This document shows positions 18,772 through 29,893 of a stretch of 64,000 bases of DNA, one piece after another (the stretch's first letter is position 1; every line of letters starts with the position of its first letter). Made by a program: the position numbers and the translations under genes. The DNA lies in assembly GCA_030656015.1 (NCBI GenBank), contig JAUSNX010000012.1, positions 124,001-188,000 of the forward strand, in the 5' to 3' direction. A model generated the notes under the pieces. It had not been told where the DNA came from. It made no database searches and was given only the letters and a program-made list of their open reading frames with translations. This stretch comes from Methanobacteriaceae archaeon (GTDB lineage Archaea; Methanobacteriota; Methanobacteria; Methanobacteriales; Methanobacteriaceae).

Positions 18772-20025
18772 TTAAATAGCTCCGCCCTTCATAACCTCTC
18801 TTAATACTGCTGTTGCATAGCATCCCTTAGGTATTGAAAATTCAGTTAAAACACCTTCATCAGTGGCTTTAGCCGATACATCCCAAATTTTAAATCTTAT
18901 GGCCCTTCTTAAACCATGACTACCTAATCTTGGCATTTTAGGACATATAAATTCTTCTAAAGATACTTTTTCTTCATCTAAAACAGCTTTTTCCATTTCA
19001 CCCACGTTTCCTCCAGCTAAAGGAACCTTACTACCATAAAGGGGTGCAGTAGGATGGGCCTGGAAGCTATCCATCATTTCTTGGAGTTCTTCTGGAGAAG
19101 AATCATGAATCAAGTGTTCTTCATTATCAATGACAATATCTCCTTCCACAAATTGATTTATGCCCATAGCCGTTCTCTCACTAACTGCTTTATTAAATAA
19201 AAAGGACTGATAAGCGTGTACAAACATTCTACTAAGCGGTTTGGGTAAACTAAGTAAAGCTTTACGATATGAATCATCATCCAATGTTTCTTTCTTCCTT
19301 TGCTCTTTTAAAAGGGCCCTAAGCATCATTCTTTCATATCTCATACCCGTAGGCATTAATTCATAGGATTCTTCAAGTTTACCTTCATCATAAGCCGTTC
19401 TAGCCACTTTTATCCACTCTGGTTCCTCAGAATGTGGATTTCCAATATAAGCACCCACTGTTTTGGCCAGATTATTTGCAACCAGGGCCTTACCCACCAG
19501 ATGAGTGTTACTGCGTGGTTTTCCAAATCTTTGCCAACCATAATAGTTAGGAGTTCCCACTTCTTCCAGTTTTTTTAAGGCATTTTGAGCTACAAAAGCA
19601 GCAGATTCTGGATCTTCAATTTCCCGAATCAGAATTCGGAATTTATTTCCAATAAGCTGGCCAATTCTGAGTTTTTTCTGATTTTGAGTGATTTTAAGAA
19701 ATTCCACGTTGTGAAACTGATCTTTAATCTCTTCAATTTGTTCTGGCTCAAAATTACTAATGCACAGCCATTGGCGAGTTACTGCCTTTTTATCTTTCAT
19801 GCCTGCAAAGCCCATTCTTTTACGGTCCAGATGAAGATCTCTGGCCATGTCTAGAACCACATCCAAGGTATTTCGGCCTACTTTCTCTATCCAAATCCAA
19901 GTATTAGGGCCCTCACCACTAGGGACCGTTTCTGGAATTTCTTCCACATAAAAATCCTCGTATTTTGTTCTAATTCGTCCGCCGATACCTTCAGTATCTG
20001 TAATATAAGTTTCAGCATTAAGCAT
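18772..20025 (-). CDS. truD: tRNA pseudouridine(13) synthase
   Basis: The 417-residue protein belongs to the TruD family, which converts U13 of tRNA to pseudouridine. Visible motifs are [15 protein letters not shown] near the N-terminus, the catalytic Asp in [15 protein letters not shown] (about residue 75), NYYGWQRFG (about 160) and the insertion domain between the two halves, [15 protein letters not shown]. The ATG follows GAGG by seven bases. It lies just upstream of the AcnX small subunit on the same strand, with 113 bases between them. Confidence 0.95.
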   Translation of the reverse strand: MLNAETYITDTEGIGGRIRTKYEDFYVEEIPETVPSGEGPNTWIWIEKVGRNTLDVVLDMARDLHLDRKRMGFAGMKDKKAVTRQWLCISNFEPEQIEEIKDQFHNVEFLKITQNQKKLRIGQLIGNKFRILIREIEDPESAAFVAQNALKKLEEVGTPNYYGWQRFGKPRSNTHLVGKALVANNLAKTVGAYIGNPHSEEPEWIKVARTAYDEGKLEESYELMPTGMRYERMMLRALLKEQRKKETLDDDSYRKALLSLPKPLSRMFVHAYQSFLFNKAVSERTAMGINQFVEGDIVIDNEEHLIHDSSPEELQEMMDSFQAHPTAPLYGSKVPLAGGNVGEMEKAVLDEEKVSLEEFICPKMPRLGSHGLRRAIRFKIWDVSAKATDEGVLTEFSIPKGCYATAVLREVMKGGAI

Positions 20026-20230
20026 TAAATTTCCTCAAGTTTATAGAATTTTTATAGTTTTATTATTAAATATTTGTTAAATTTAAATTGAATTTTAAAT
20101 CAGTTATTTATAGAATTAATAGGGCCTTAAGGTATAAAAAAAGTTAGGAATAAAAATAATTTCCATCAATCATGATTAAATAATTAATAGGCTGACTTGA
20201 AAAAATAAAAAATAAATTGTTTTCAGCATA

Positions 20231-21580
20231 TTAACGCCGATCAACTATTCTTTTTGGCCTTCCCTTAATTTTATAAAATTCTAAATCCCCCGGGCCTTCA
20301 AAATTAAATAAAACATCGAATGATCCATCCTGGTAAGCTTCTTTAAGTCCTGTTTTGTACTGGAAGAATGATTTGAGGAAATTTTCTTTTATTAAGTCCT
20401 GGTCACAGTTATTTATACTTTCACATTCCATACGGACCCTCATGGTCACTTCACCTTCATCTTCATTTCCATAAATAAATGCCTCATACTCTCCCGTGAG
20501 ATAATCCATGTTTTCTCTTTGGAATACTCCTGCTTCCACATCAACCCGGTTAAAAGGTGAACCAGCTACCCAAAATGTTTCTGCCTCCCTCTGTGGATTC
20601 AAAATACGCATGTGAGTTCGGCCACAGGCACATTTATCCCGGGAAACAACCACCGAAGTATCATCAGTGTCATAATTAAGTAATAGAGTACCGGTTTTTC
20701 CACCTTCTGGTAAAAGAGTAGTTAAAACAATTCTACCGCATTCACCATCCTCTGTAAATTCCTTTAGCAAAGGATCATAGACATCCAGATGTACCATATC
20801 CTCTGGGACGTGCAAACCCACTTTTTTACTGCATTCCCCACACATAGTACCTTCAGTACTCCCATAGGTATTGTAAATATTCACTCCCCAAATTTCTTCC
20901 ACATATTTCCTTGCTTCTTCAGAAAAACTCTCACCGCCAGCAATAAGTCGCTGAATGCTTGAATCCTGGGGTTCCAATCCTTCAGATTTCATTCTTCGGG
21001 CCAGTCTCAGGAGTTTGAATATGCTGGCCACTATTCCTGTAGGTTCATAATTTTGAATAATCCTCACTGGAAATGTGCATTTACCTTCAGGTATTATGGT
21101 CATTCCCATTTTTTGGGCAGCCAGAGTCATGGTATTGGCCCCCACATTCATCCCATAGGATGCACAGACTACAATACGGTCTCCTGGGCCAAATCCCTGG
21201 GAAGTGAATGATCTGGCGTATTTCTCAGAGTACCTTTTCCAGTCCTCCCACGTTAAAAAGAATGATTTAGGCCGACCGCTGGTACCACTGGTCTCGTGAA
21301 TGGTGTAAATATCCTTCCAATTACCGCATTTGAATTCGAATTTTTCTGTTTCAGGAGGTTGATGACTCCTCATGCTTTTTCCAGTTATTATAGGCAGTTC
21401 CTGAAGGTCCTCATGAGTTGTAATATCTGAAACAGTTATATTGTTTCTCTTAAACCATTTATTATAAAAAGGAGAATTATCATAGGCATATCGGACCGTA
21501 TATTTTATACGCGCTTCAACTAAGCCGTCCAGATCACCTCGATCCATTGTTTCAATTTCCGGGTTGAAATAAGAAGTCAT
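20231..21580 (-). CDS. coenzyme F390 synthetase / phenylacetate-CoA ligase-type adenylating enzyme
   Basis: A 449-residue member of the ANL adenylating superfamily. ETSGTSGRPKSFFLTW (about residue 95-110) is the ATP-binding P-loop, and NTYGSTEGTMCGE (about 235) is the second core motif. It also has a CACGRTH-type site (about 315) seen in phenylacetate-CoA ligase relatives. Methanobacterium F390 synthetase, which adenylylates F420 to F390 when cells meet oxygen, belongs to this family and has this length. The specific name is by resemblance. A generic aryl-CoA ligase-like function cannot be excluded. GGTGAGG precedes the ATG. Confidence 0.8.
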   Translation of the reverse strand: MTSYFNPEIETMDRGDLDGLVEARIKYTVRYAYDNSPFYNKWFKRNNITVSDITTHEDLQELPIITGKSMRSHQPPETEKFEFKCGNWKDIYTIHETSGTSGRPKSFFLTWEDWKRYSEKYARSFTSQGFGPGDRIVVCASYGMNVGANTMTLAAQKMGMTIIPEGKCTFPVRIIQNYEPTGIVASIFKLLRLARRMKSEGLEPQDSSIQRLIAGGESFSEEARKYVEEIWGVNIYNTYGSTEGTMCGECSKKVGLHVPEDMVHLDVYDPLLKEFTEDGECGRIVLTTLLPEGGKTGTLLLNYDTDDTSVVVSRDKCACGRTHMRILNPQREAETFWVAGSPFNRVDVEAGVFQRENMDYLTGEYEAFIYGNEDEGEVTMRVRMECESINNCDQDLIKENFLKSFFQYKTGLKEAYQDGSFDVLFNFEGPGDLEFYKIKGRPKRIVDRR

Positions 21581-21730
21581 GGCCTCACCATCCTGAATAT
21601 TTATTGGTTTTATATTTGTTTTTAGAGGGTTATAGAGTTAGTGATTTATAATAATTTTATAATAAAATAAGTTTGGTCCAATAACATTAAAGATATTTGA
21701 AATATTCCGTCGATTATGGAATTTAGGAGA

Positions 21731-22069
21731 TTAATGGCGGTAAATATAATAATTAATCCATAAAAAAACAGAAAATATGAATATCATGACAAAAACGCAA
21801 TAAAGAATCCAATATACATCATAAAGATATATTGATTTAAATAAGTAAATATAAATCAATGTTACGCCTTGTAATACTAAAATAGGAGTTATATAAACAT
21901 AATACAATTTATGGTCCAGATTCTTGATCTTAAATATAGATGCTATGAATACCATTATTAATCCAAAAATAAGAAACAGATAAATTAAATTTTTAGAACT
22001 TATTAATAGGAGCAATAAAAGTGCAATTAATGCTCCAGTATGTATAAACAATTTATTTTTCTCTTTCAT
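21731..22069 (-). CDS. hypothetical four-helix membrane protein
   Basis: 112 residues: a short basic start (MKEKNKLFIH), then four hydrophobic helices (about residues 10-27, 29-47, 57-77 and 83-108) rich in Leu, Ile and Tyr. No recognisable domain. Base composition is even more AT-rich than its neighbours, and Ile is mostly ATA/ATT. It lies between F390 synthetase and tRNA-Arg on the same strand. Function unknown. Confidence 0.55.
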   Translation of the reverse strand: MKEKNKLFIHTGALIALLLLLLISSKNLIYLFLIFGLIMVFIASIFKIKNLDHKLYYVYITPILVLQGVTLIYIYLFKSIYLYDVYWILYCVFVMIFIFSVFLWINYYIYRH

Positions 22070-22135
22070 CTCTTAGCATTGTAGTGATAACAAAAGATCA
22101 ATTAATAATATAAGAATCATGTTTAAACAAGATAG

Positions 22136-22207
<72 letters not shown>

Positions 22208-22373
22208 AAATACAAAACAGTAAGTAAGTGTTTCAAGTGTCAGATTTGAAACCTATAAGTAGTTGATTTTTTTTATATTTAAGTGTTTTTCAGTTTTGTT
22301 GTTCATAATTTTATATTTTCAATTAATAAGGCTGAAAAACATTTTTAAAAGGTTACAACTAGAATTTTCACAT

Positions 22374-22841
<468 letters not shown>

Positions 22842-22923
22842 TTGAACACTTCATTCATTAGAGTAATTGATCCAGTAAAATATTTAGATATTTTTTATTT
22901 TCTAAATTGCTCTTCCGATTAAG

Positions 22924-23367
22924 TTATTTCCATAAATATAATTGAAAAGTGTAATTTCCACAGTGTCTGATGGCCGAATGAATATTCTTAGCATTCTCCA
23001 TTTTTTCATTAGCAGCTATGGTAGTTCCATTTAATTGTTGGGTCTCGGTAAAATTGTATTTCGTTCCAGGAACTGTTTTATTAAGGAAATCGGATACAAT
23101 AAGGCCAGAAGAGGCCACCGCATCCTTACTGTTATTTTGGGATAAAAGATGAATGGTAATCTCCGTTAAAATAGTCTGATTATCCCCATATGCGGGATTA
23201 GTGGCCATGGTCTCCATAATATCCTGAACATCTTGTTCTGGATTAATTTCCTGAGAAAAAGAAGGCATGGGAGTATTAGTTACATTCAAAACTGCAGAAA
23301 TTAAAATAAAGATTATTAAAAGGCCAAAAATGGCATCAGCCGTGGCCAAGAAACCTTTTTGATCCAT
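22924..23367 (-). CDS. pilin-like or membrane-anchored exported protein
   Basis: 147 residues. The N-terminus MDQKGFLATADAIFGLLIIF is a short polar leader followed at once by a hydrophobic helix (about residues 9-28). This is the layout of archaeal type IV pilin-like proteins or an uncleaved N-terminal anchor. The rest is soluble, with several N-x-S/T sequons and two Cys, fitting an extracellular domain. It starts 22 bases after the AIR-synthase-related gene, with GGAGAGAT before the ATG, so the two are co-transcribed. No family assignment. Confidence 0.6.
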   Translation of the reverse strand: MDQKGFLATADAIFGLLIIFILISAVLNVTNTPMPSFSQEINPEQDVQDIMETMATNPAYGDNQTILTEITIHLLSQNNSKDAVASSGLIVSDFLNKTVPGTKYNFTETQQLNGTTIAANEKMENAKNIHSAIRHCGNYTFQLYLWK

Positions 23368-23389
23368 ATAATCTCTCCAGCCAATTTTC

Positions 23390-24754
23390 CTAATCGCCCC
23401 TTATGGCCTTGACCACCCGGTTTTTCTTTTCAATGGAATCTATAGCAGCTTTCTCAACCTTATATTTCATTTTCTCAAAGTCTTCCGGGGTAGTGTCCCC
23501 TACTAACTTCTTAATTTTAGTATAAGCCGCTTCTCTAAACAATGGAATCAACTCTTCTGTGGAACCATCTGCTTTTATCATACGAGCAATTCCCGTATCA
23601 TCTACCTTTCCAATTTCCATGATTTTTACTCCCACATCAGATATGGCCTTTTTAACATCTTCAGCCACATCTTTAGGAGCTATTATCATAAGAGAATCCA
23701 CAGAAACACCTAATGGATCTATATCTAAATTTTCAAGCATTTCCAAAACATTAGGATTAATCATTTTCCAGATTTTTTCCTGATAAAATTCTAATCCCAG
23801 ACCCGTTGTGGTAGCAATCTCATGAGCATCTCCCCGAAGGCCACCATTAGTTACATCCGTCATAGCATGGACTTTGGGGAGCAGACCTGCTTTGATAATA
23901 GCTTCTGAAGCCTGAATAAAGTTAATATCCATGGTCTCCCACACCACATCGAATAGGCCGTGGTATAGGGCAGTGGTAGTAATAGTTCCCCCTCCTGATC
24001 CTTCAGTTAAAAGAATAACATCACCTGCTTCTGCTCTTTTTCGAGCAGTTGGTGCATGCTGTGATACACCAATGGAACCCACTGCACTTACCAAACGGTC
24101 ACCTAAAACCATGTCCCCGCCGACCCGGAGAGTGCTGCCCGCCACAATAGGCACATCAATCAATTCCGAAACGGTTGCTACTCCCGCCATGAAATCAAAG
24201 AGTTTTCCCACATCTCCATCATCAGCCAGATGCAAATCACATATAATGGCCACCGGTTCAGATCCCATGACACATACATCCCTTAAAGAAGCTCGGGCCA
24301 CATGGAATCCTCCTAGGAATGGATATTCACTGAGTCGGGAGTGTATTCCATCTACAGCCGTGGTAATATAAACGTCTTCACCTTTGGTAGAGGTTTTAAT
24401 TACTCCTCCATCATCCTGAGCTGTGGGATTTATAAAAGAATTAGTTTGAGTACTGGATACGATTTCCGCGATTTTTCGATGGACAAAAAAGTCTCCTGCC
24501 CCTCGAGAACCTACACCCATTTCTCCCATGGCCACATCGGCGCTGTGAAATCCAATTATTTCTTTTAAAAATTCATCTTCCTGATTTTGAATTTTTAAGG
24601 TATTTTGAACTTCATCCACAACTGCTGAAGCCAATTTAAGAGCATTTTCCTTATCAATATCTTTAAATTCCATTATTCTATCTGAAAGCACATCTTCTAT
24701 AATATTTTGATCCTCTTCAGCAATTCTTCTGCGCACAAAGCCCTCGATGTCCAT
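23390..24754 (-). CDS. AIR synthase-related protein (PurM/HypE/SelD fold, COG1973-like)
   Basis: 454 residues. A central PurM-like ATP-binding domain is recognisable from DFFVHRKIAEIV, TTAVDGIHSR, RDVCVMGSEPVAIICDLHLAD (split here by function) and the C-terminal half with TEGSGGGTITTTALYHG and DVTNGGLRGDAHEIA. This fold covers PurM, PurL, HypE, SelD and ThiL. The longer form with helical extensions at both ends is a methanogen-specific group (COG1973) of unknown substrate. ATP-dependent chemistry is inferred. GGTGAT precedes the ATG. The pilin-like gene is next in the operon. Confidence 0.8.
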   Translation of the reverse strand: MDIEGFVRRRIAEEDQNIIEDVLSDRIMEFKDIDKENALKLASAVVDEVQNTLKIQNQEDEFLKEIIGFHSADVAMGEMGVGSRGAGDFFVHRKIAEIVSSTQTNSFINPTAQDDGGVIKTSTKGEDVYITTAVDGIHSRLSEYPFLGGFHVARASLRDVCVMGSEPVAIICDLHLADDGDVGKLFDFMAGVATVSELIDVPIVAGSTLRVGGDMVLGDRLVSAVGSIGVSQHAPTARKRAEAGDVILLTEGSGGGTITTTALYHGLFDVVWETMDINFIQASEAIIKAGLLPKVHAMTDVTNGGLRGDAHEIATTTGLGLEFYQEKIWKMINPNVLEMLENLDIDPLGVSVDSLMIIAPKDVAEDVKKAISDVGVKIMEIGKVDDTGIARMIKADGSTEELIPLFREAAYTKIKKLVGDTTPEDFEKMKYKVEKAAIDSIEKKNRVVKAIRGD

Positions 24755-24898
24755 TTAATCACCCAATTATTCTAAAATTTAAATAAGATACAAATTATTT
24801 TAGAAAGTTGTTATTATATTTATAGTAATACTATATATAATTTTTATGATAATTATATTTTCCTAATTTTTTTAAAGAGCATAAAGAAAATTTATAAA

Positions 24899-25495
24899 TC
24901 ATTTTAAAAGATCTACAAAATTCTTTAAGATTTTTAATCCGACTTCCCCACTTTTCTCTGGATGGAATTGAGTGGCAAATACATTATCCCTGCAAAAAAC
25001 AGCCGGCACGTCCATTCCATAAGAAGTAGTGGCTGAAACAACTTCCTCATTGTCAGGGTGAGCATAAAATGAGTGTACAAAATAAAAATACTCTTTTCCG
25101 ATGCCTTCCAAAATAGCACACTCTCTCTTTATATTTAGCTGGTTCCAGCCCATATGAGGTATTTTTTGACCCGGTGGCAACCTTATAACATTACCCGGAA
25201 ATATATCCAGACCTTTAATACCCGGACTCTCTTCACTTCCACTTAGAAGAAGTTGTAGGCCCAAACAAATGCCTAAAAACGGTTTGCCTTCTTCGATGTG
25301 ATTCAAAATTACTTCATGATACTTTTGAAGGTTTCCCATGGCACTACCAAACGCACCAACCCCCGGCAATATTAATGCATCTGCATCAAGCATTTTTTGA
25401 GGATCCTGAGTTATTTCAGGTTCCACACCAACTTTAAGAAATCCATTACGAATACTTTTCAGGTTTCCACTGCCATAATTAATAATAGTTACCAT
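24899..25495 (-). CDS. hisH: imidazole glycerol phosphate synthase, glutaminase subunit
   Basis: 198 residues from MVTIINYGSGNLKSIRNG, chosen because GGGGATC directly precedes it. An upstream in-frame start at 25513 has no such site. HisH releases ammonia from glutamine for HisF in histidine synthesis. The triad is visible: Cys in FLGICLGLQLL, His and Glu in FHPEKSGEVG near the C-terminus. hisF is not in the window, whereas hisG is 21 kb away, so the his genes are dispersed as is usual in methanogens. Confidence 0.95.
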   Translation of the reverse strand: MVTIINYGSGNLKSIRNGFLKVGVEPEITQDPQKMLDADALILPGVGAFGSAMGNLQKYHEVILNHIEEGKPFLGICLGLQLLLSGSEESPGIKGLDIFPGNVIRLPPGQKIPHMGWNQLNIKRECAILEGIGKEYFYFVHSFYAHPDNEEVVSATTSYGMDVPAVFCRDNVFATQFHPEKSGEVGLKILKNFVDLLK

Positions 25496-25592
25496 TTGAT
25501 CCCCTATAATCATTATTTAGATTTATATAAATTAAAAATATCTAAATTAGAATTTTAAGTAAAATAATAAAATATATAAAAAAAATTAAAAG

Positions 25593-26597
25593 TTATCGAG
25601 TATAGAAGTCATTGACCCGAACCGTATCATCCAGATGAGGAGTAGATACTTCATGAAGAACTGTATTTTCCATGGCCACTATAGAATGTGGTTCTTCTGG
25701 CTCGATACGGATGGTATCATTAGTTCCAAAGTATTCTTTCTTGTTTTCAAACTCAATATATCCTGCACCAGATACAATGTACATGGTTTCATCTTTCTGT
25801 TCGTGATAATGGAAAGAAGTTTTGTAACCTTCCCGAATAAATAATTCCTTGGTAAGGTACTTTTCGGTGTTTATAAGGACTTTTTCATATCCCCAAGGCT
25901 TGTCTTCCCGATTTTGATATTCTTTTTGTATTTCTTCCAGTTCTTTAGAAGTATCAATGGCCATCCAGAACAGTCCGTCTTCTTTGTAGTAACCTAACTG
26001 ATTTTCCTTGGCCATCATAGGGAACAATGTTTTCTCAATATCTCCCACGTCAAAATCGCCAAAATCAAGAGGTCCCTTGGCAAAATAAACTCCAGCATTT
26101 ATATAATATTCCAAAACGGGTTTTTCCTTAAAGGCCACCAAACGATCCCCGCTGACTTCTACAATACCATAAGGTGATTTCATTTTGGTGATGAAAATGG
26201 ATAAAGGATAATCAGACTGTTCCCCTAAATGAATCATTTTTTTAATGTTTAAATCAGCAACTACATCCCCATTACGAATAATACATTGCTTATTGCTATC
26301 AATAGCTTCCATTCCAAGTTTTATGGCATTTAATGTTCCTAATGGTTCAGATTCTTCCACATATTCAATTTGAACACCTTTATATTCCTCACCATATCTT
26401 TCCTGGATTTTATCACTTAAAAATCCAGTTAAAAGATACACTTGATCCACACCAGCATTTTTAAAGTCAAAAAGCTGTTTATCAAGTATGGTGTATCCTT
26501 CCTTCATTTCAATTAAAGGTTTAGGAATTCTCTCAGTAATAGGACGTAGACGTTTTCCAAAACCGCCACAAAGAATCATACCAACTGTTTTACTCAT
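25593..26597 (-). CDS. sugar-phosphate nucleotidyltransferase fused to a mannose-6-phosphate isomerase-type cupin
   Basis: 334 residues from [20 protein letters not shown], with GGTGAT four bases before the ATG. The N-terminal 225 residues are a nucleotidyltransferase: [19 protein letters not shown] binds NTP, and [10 protein letters not shown] and [14 protein letters not shown] are later core motifs. The C-terminal 110 residues are a cupin beginning at KPWGYEKVL, with [20 protein letters not shown] and EPHSI metal residues. Such proteins make NDP-sugars for glycans. The sugar is not predictable. It is probably co-transcribed with hisH, which follows 97 bases later. Confidence 0.86.
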   Translation of the reverse strand: MSKTVGMILCGGFGKRLRPITERIPKPLIEMKEGYTILDKQLFDFKNAGVDQVYLLTGFLSDKIQERYGEEYKGVQIEYVEESEPLGTLNAIKLGMEAIDSNKQCIIRNGDVVADLNIKKMIHLGEQSDYPLSIFITKMKSPYGIVEVSGDRLVAFKEKPVLEYYINAGVYFAKGPLDFGDFDVGDIEKTLFPMMAKENQLGYYKEDGLFWMAIDTSKELEEIQKEYQNREDKPWGYEKVLINTEKYLTKELFIREGYKTSFHYHEQKDETMYIVSGAGYIEFENKKEYFGTNDTIRIEPEEPHSIVAMENTVLHEVSTPHLDDTVRVNDFYTR

Positions 26598-26791
26598 TTT
26601 ATCACCCAAATAATATTAATATATAAATTGAGCTCATTAGATTTATTAATCTCAATAAGCACACTATAATTTTATTTACTATTTTCTATTTCAATAGCAT
26701 ATCTCATCAATATTCCGCTTTATAAAAACTGGAATAAATATATTGTCACGATAAATATTTTTTATGCTATTTTTATTCTCAACAATCAAAT

Positions 26792-27868
26792 TCAGTCCGA
26801 TCTAATGGATTTGTGAATTGTATCTCCAAAATCAGATTTTACTATTACACTTGTTCCCAGAGTTTTAGAATGAGCATCTAATTCAGCCACCACATGAGAG
26901 TATCCCAGCCTTCTAAGGGGTTCAACTATTCTAGGACCATCCGTAACTGCCACCGATTCTATATTTAACTCTTCAATAGGTAGAGCATGTGGAACTCCAG
27001 CTATAACTGCAAATTCTATGTTTTCATCTTTTAATATTTCCGCAGCAGCCTGGGCAGTGATAGGATATTCATCCAGGCCACCAGTGATGTAATCCACCTT
27101 AATTCCAGCATCTGAAAGCTCATTTTTAATATTTTCAGCATGCTGTCTAATTCTAGGAAGTCCAATATTATGATCAAGGTTGGCCACTACTAGAGGCATA
27201 TTATCCGGGTTTATTTCCGCGTAAGGAAGTTTCATCACATCCGCAAACAAGTAAGAAGTTTCTTTTTTAGCATTTAAAACCATAGCCACTTTTTTACCAC
27301 TTTTAAGTGCATTTGTAAGTTTTAAAGCGATTTTTTCATGATTATCACCAAAAGATGGAGCTATATATTCTCCCTGAGCCATTCCCCTGGTTTTTTCAAT
27401 TTCAGTGGCCATTCTAAGCATTTTTACTTGCCTTTCTGCTTCTTCTGGAGGAATAATCCCTGCCAGGACTGCAGCTTCCAGAACAATTATGGCTCCTTCA
27501 GTATTATCTCCTTCACCAAATCCCCCGTGCGATTCTACAGGTAAAACTAGGGCAGGTATATTGGCTTGAGTTATAGCTTCTTTAAGATCTTCTCCAATTA
27601 TCATGCTGGCACAGGTACCGACTATTCCCACTAATTTTGGAGAGAACATTTCGTCTGCTTTTTTAAGAACTTCTTCCAGTTTCTCACTGGCCCCGAAAAT
27701 AAAATCATTCTCGGACATGGCCGTGGTCAGTACTCGAACACCATCGCTTTCCAGAAGCCTCCCTGTTCTAAAACAGCAGCCATGAGGGCCATGGAGAATT
27801 ACAACGTCAGCATTAAGGTCTCTCAATGTATAAAGGGAAGCGGCAATGGGACTTGGTCTTGGATGCAA
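26792..27868 (-). CDS. cfbD: Ni-sirohydrochlorin a,c-diamide reductive cyclase, subunit CfbD
   Basis: Nitrogenase NifD-like partner of the CfbC reductase. Together they reduce and cyclise Ni-sirohydrochlorin a,c-diamide on the way to coenzyme F430 of methyl-CoM reductase. The protein has a cysteine pair in [12 protein letters not shown] (about residue 33) and another Cys in [14 protein letters not shown], which hold the iron-sulfur cluster. The best start is TTG at 27868 ([12 protein letters not shown]), six bases after GAGGTGA. A GTG at 27877 lies inside that Shine-Dalgarno. The length of 358 residues is normal. cfbC is not in the window. Confidence 0.92.
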   Translation of the reverse strand: MHPRPSPIAASLYTLRDLNADVVILHGPHGCCFRTGRLLESDGVRVLTTAMSENDFIFGASEKLEEVLKKADEMFSPKLVGIVGTCASMIIGEDLKEAITQANIPALVLPVESHGGFGEGDNTEGAIIVLEAAVLAGIIPPEEAERQVKMLRMATEIEKTRGMAQGEYIAPSFGDNHEKIALKLTNALKSGKKVAMVLNAKKETSYLFADVMKLPYAEINPDNMPLVVANLDHNIGLPRIRQHAENIKNELSDAGIKVDYITGGLDEYPITAQAAAEILKDENIEFAVIAGVPHALPIEELNIESVAVTDGPRIVEPLRRLGYSHVVAELDAHSKTLGTSVIVKSDFGDTIHKSIRSD

Positions 27869-28099
27869 AAATTTCACCTCTTAATTAATATAATGATTAT
27901 GTATAACATATGGTAGATTAAAATATGAAATATAATTTATATACTACATTTTATATGAATAAAACTTTAAATTTAGTCTATTATAAAATATTTCAAGCAT
28001 ATAAATATGTAAAGAATATTTGGAATGGTAATCAATATAAATTTATCAATTAATAATCAAATAAATTCTTAAGTTAATTCTTAAAACAAGAGGATAATA

Positions 28100-28912
28100 A
28101 TGAAATTAAAAAATAGAAGAATAATGCTTATTTTTATTGTTATTCTTTTTACTACATCTATTTTTATTTTAAGTAATTTAAATATCCTTTTGGGCCATTA
28201 TAATGATTCAAATACTTATGAATATCAAATAAATCTTCCTAGTAACCCATATATGCTTCATGAGTATTTAAATCCTATAAATAATAAACGCATTTTTAAT
28301 CCTGGCCAGAACCCTCCAAATACCAATTGGACGTGTCCCGCTGGAAAAGTAATAAAATTTGGGGCATTTGGAAATAAAAGCTCCCCAATTAAAATTGCCT
28401 ACATAATAGGTGTTCACCCAGCAGAAGAAGAATCACATAAGGCCATTTATAATTCTATTTTAAAAAATCAGAACAATTTAAAGTACTGTTACTATATTTA
28501 TAAAGTCGAGGTAAATGCCAGTAATGATTACAATAAAAACCGTTATTATGGACAATTATTGGCTTATAAATATGCAGTAAGTGATATAGCGAAAAATAAG
28601 TTTGTTATGGTAGTGGATGTGCATTCCAACCAGGGAAAATATGAAGAAAAGACTTTTATTTTCACTGCTATTCCCAATAATGAATCACTATTGGTCGCAC
28701 ATTTTCTGGTTAAAAATTTGCCGGGTTTAAGCTATTACATACCTCCTCGATCTAATGAACCTACCAGTGCCCCGTATATAAGTGAGCCACTGATAAAAAA
28801 CGGCACACCAATCATTGTTTATGAAACTTACCGTTATGAAGCATTTAATCTTACTGAAAAAAAGGCCCAAGACTTCATAATGGTTTTAGATAATTTTAAT
28901 TTCTATAATTAA
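28100..28912 (+). CDS. N-terminally anchored M14/AstE-like zinc carboxypeptidase family protein
   Basis: 270 residues with an N-terminal signal anchor (hydrophobic about residues 9-30 after KLKNRR), then an extracellular domain. IIGVHPAEEESH (about residue 112-120) has the HxxE zinc pattern. VMVVDVHSNQG (about 180) offers the third ligand, and IIVYETYRYEA (about 248) offers a possible catalytic Glu. This is the sequence order of M14-type carboxypeptidases and succinylglutamate-desuccinylase-like enzymes. A wall-peptide or surface substrate is a guess from location. GAGGATAATA precedes the ATG. Confidence 0.55.
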   Translation: MKLKNRRIMLIFIVILFTTSIFILSNLNILLGHYNDSNTYEYQINLPSNPYMLHEYLNPINNKRIFNPGQNPPNTNWTCPAGKVIKFGAFGNKSSPIKIAYIIGVHPAEEESHKAIYNSILKNQNNLKYCYYIYKVEVNASNDYNKNRYYGQLLAYKYAVSDIAKNKFVMVVDVHSNQGKYEEKTFIFTAIPNNESLLVAHFLVKNLPGLSYYIPPRSNEPTSAPYISEPLIKNGTPIIVYETYRYEAFNLTEKKAQDFIMVLDNFNFYN

Positions 28913-28997
28913 TATATTATCTACAATTAATAGTTTATAATGATTAAGTAGAATAATTTAGGCCCCAAATACACTAAATTAATTAGGAAACCCATTC

Positions 28998-29759
28998 ATG
29001 CAAATAAAAGAATTAATTGAAGGAATATTTTTGGAGAGACCCAATAGATTTACTGTCCTTTTCCAAGACCGTAGCGATTCTAAAGATGCTGATCCTAAAT
29101 TAGCACATCTTAGAGATCCTGGGAGATTGAAAGAGCTACTTCATCCAGGAATTAAGCTAATTCTTAGAAAAGCAGCCGATAACCCCAAAAGAAAAACAAA
29201 GTTTGATGTTATAGGTGTTTTTAAAGATAATTTATGGGTTTTGATAAATTCTGGATTCCATAGTTATCTGGCGGCAGAGTTAATTGAATCTGGGCGGGTT
29301 GATGAATTTAAAGGATTTTCCATTGAAAGAAGAGAGTACACATTTGGAAAGAGTCGTTTAGACTTTTTATTAAAGCCTATTGATGATTCAATACCTGATG
29401 TGAAAAAAATGCTGGTGGAAGTGAAAGGATGTACCTTAGTTGAAGATGAATGGGCCCGTTTTCCAGATGCACCAACTATTAGAGGGAAAAAACATGTGGA
29501 AGAACTTATATCTGCCCTAGATAAAGGATTTGAATCTTCAGTACTATTTTTAATTCTCAAAGAAGATGCGAAAGTATTTTCTCCAAACAATGATACAGAT
29601 CCGGATTTTTCTAGAGCACTACAAAAAGCTCAGGAAAAGGGAGTTAATATCATACCTTTTGTGTTTAAAACTGAAAATATTAATGGAAGTCTGTTTATTA
29701 AGCCACTGCAAAAGATTAATGTTGATTTTAAGAATATTATGGATAAAATTAAAGAATAA
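28998..29759 (+). CDS. sfsA: SfsA family DNA-binding / nuclease protein
   Basis: 253 residues. The N-terminal OB-like part has RFTVLFQDR and AHLRDPGRLKELLHPG, the SfsA hallmark. The C-terminal nuclease-like half has SRLDFLL and MLVEVKGCTLVED followed by RFPDAPTIRGKKHVEEL, containing the D-E-x-K residues of a PD-(D/E)XK fold. SfsA was named for sugar fermentation stimulation in E. coli. Its role in archaea is unknown. AGGA lies nine bases before the ATG. Confidence 0.92.
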   Translation: MQIKELIEGIFLERPNRFTVLFQDRSDSKDADPKLAHLRDPGRLKELLHPGIKLILRKAADNPKRKTKFDVIGVFKDNLWVLINSGFHSYLAAELIESGRVDEFKGFSIERREYTFGKSRLDFLLKPIDDSIPDVKKMLVEVKGCTLVEDEWARFPDAPTIRGKKHVEELISALDKGFESSVLFLILKEDAKVFSPNNDTDPDFSRALQKAQEKGVNIIPFVFKTENINGSLFIKPLQKINVDFKNIMDKIKE

Positions 29760-29893
29760 AGACTAAGAATATAAATTAATTAATTGAGTAGATTGTTTAA
29801 TTAAAATAATTAGAAAAATTAAGTTTAATTTTGGCCAGATAATATTAATTAAAATAATTTAAAAATATTGATTTTTTTAGAATAAAAATGAAA

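Noticed and set aside
24934-25119. 61-residue frame inside hisH
   Set aside because: Shadow of hisH, which has intact catalytic motifs through this stretch.
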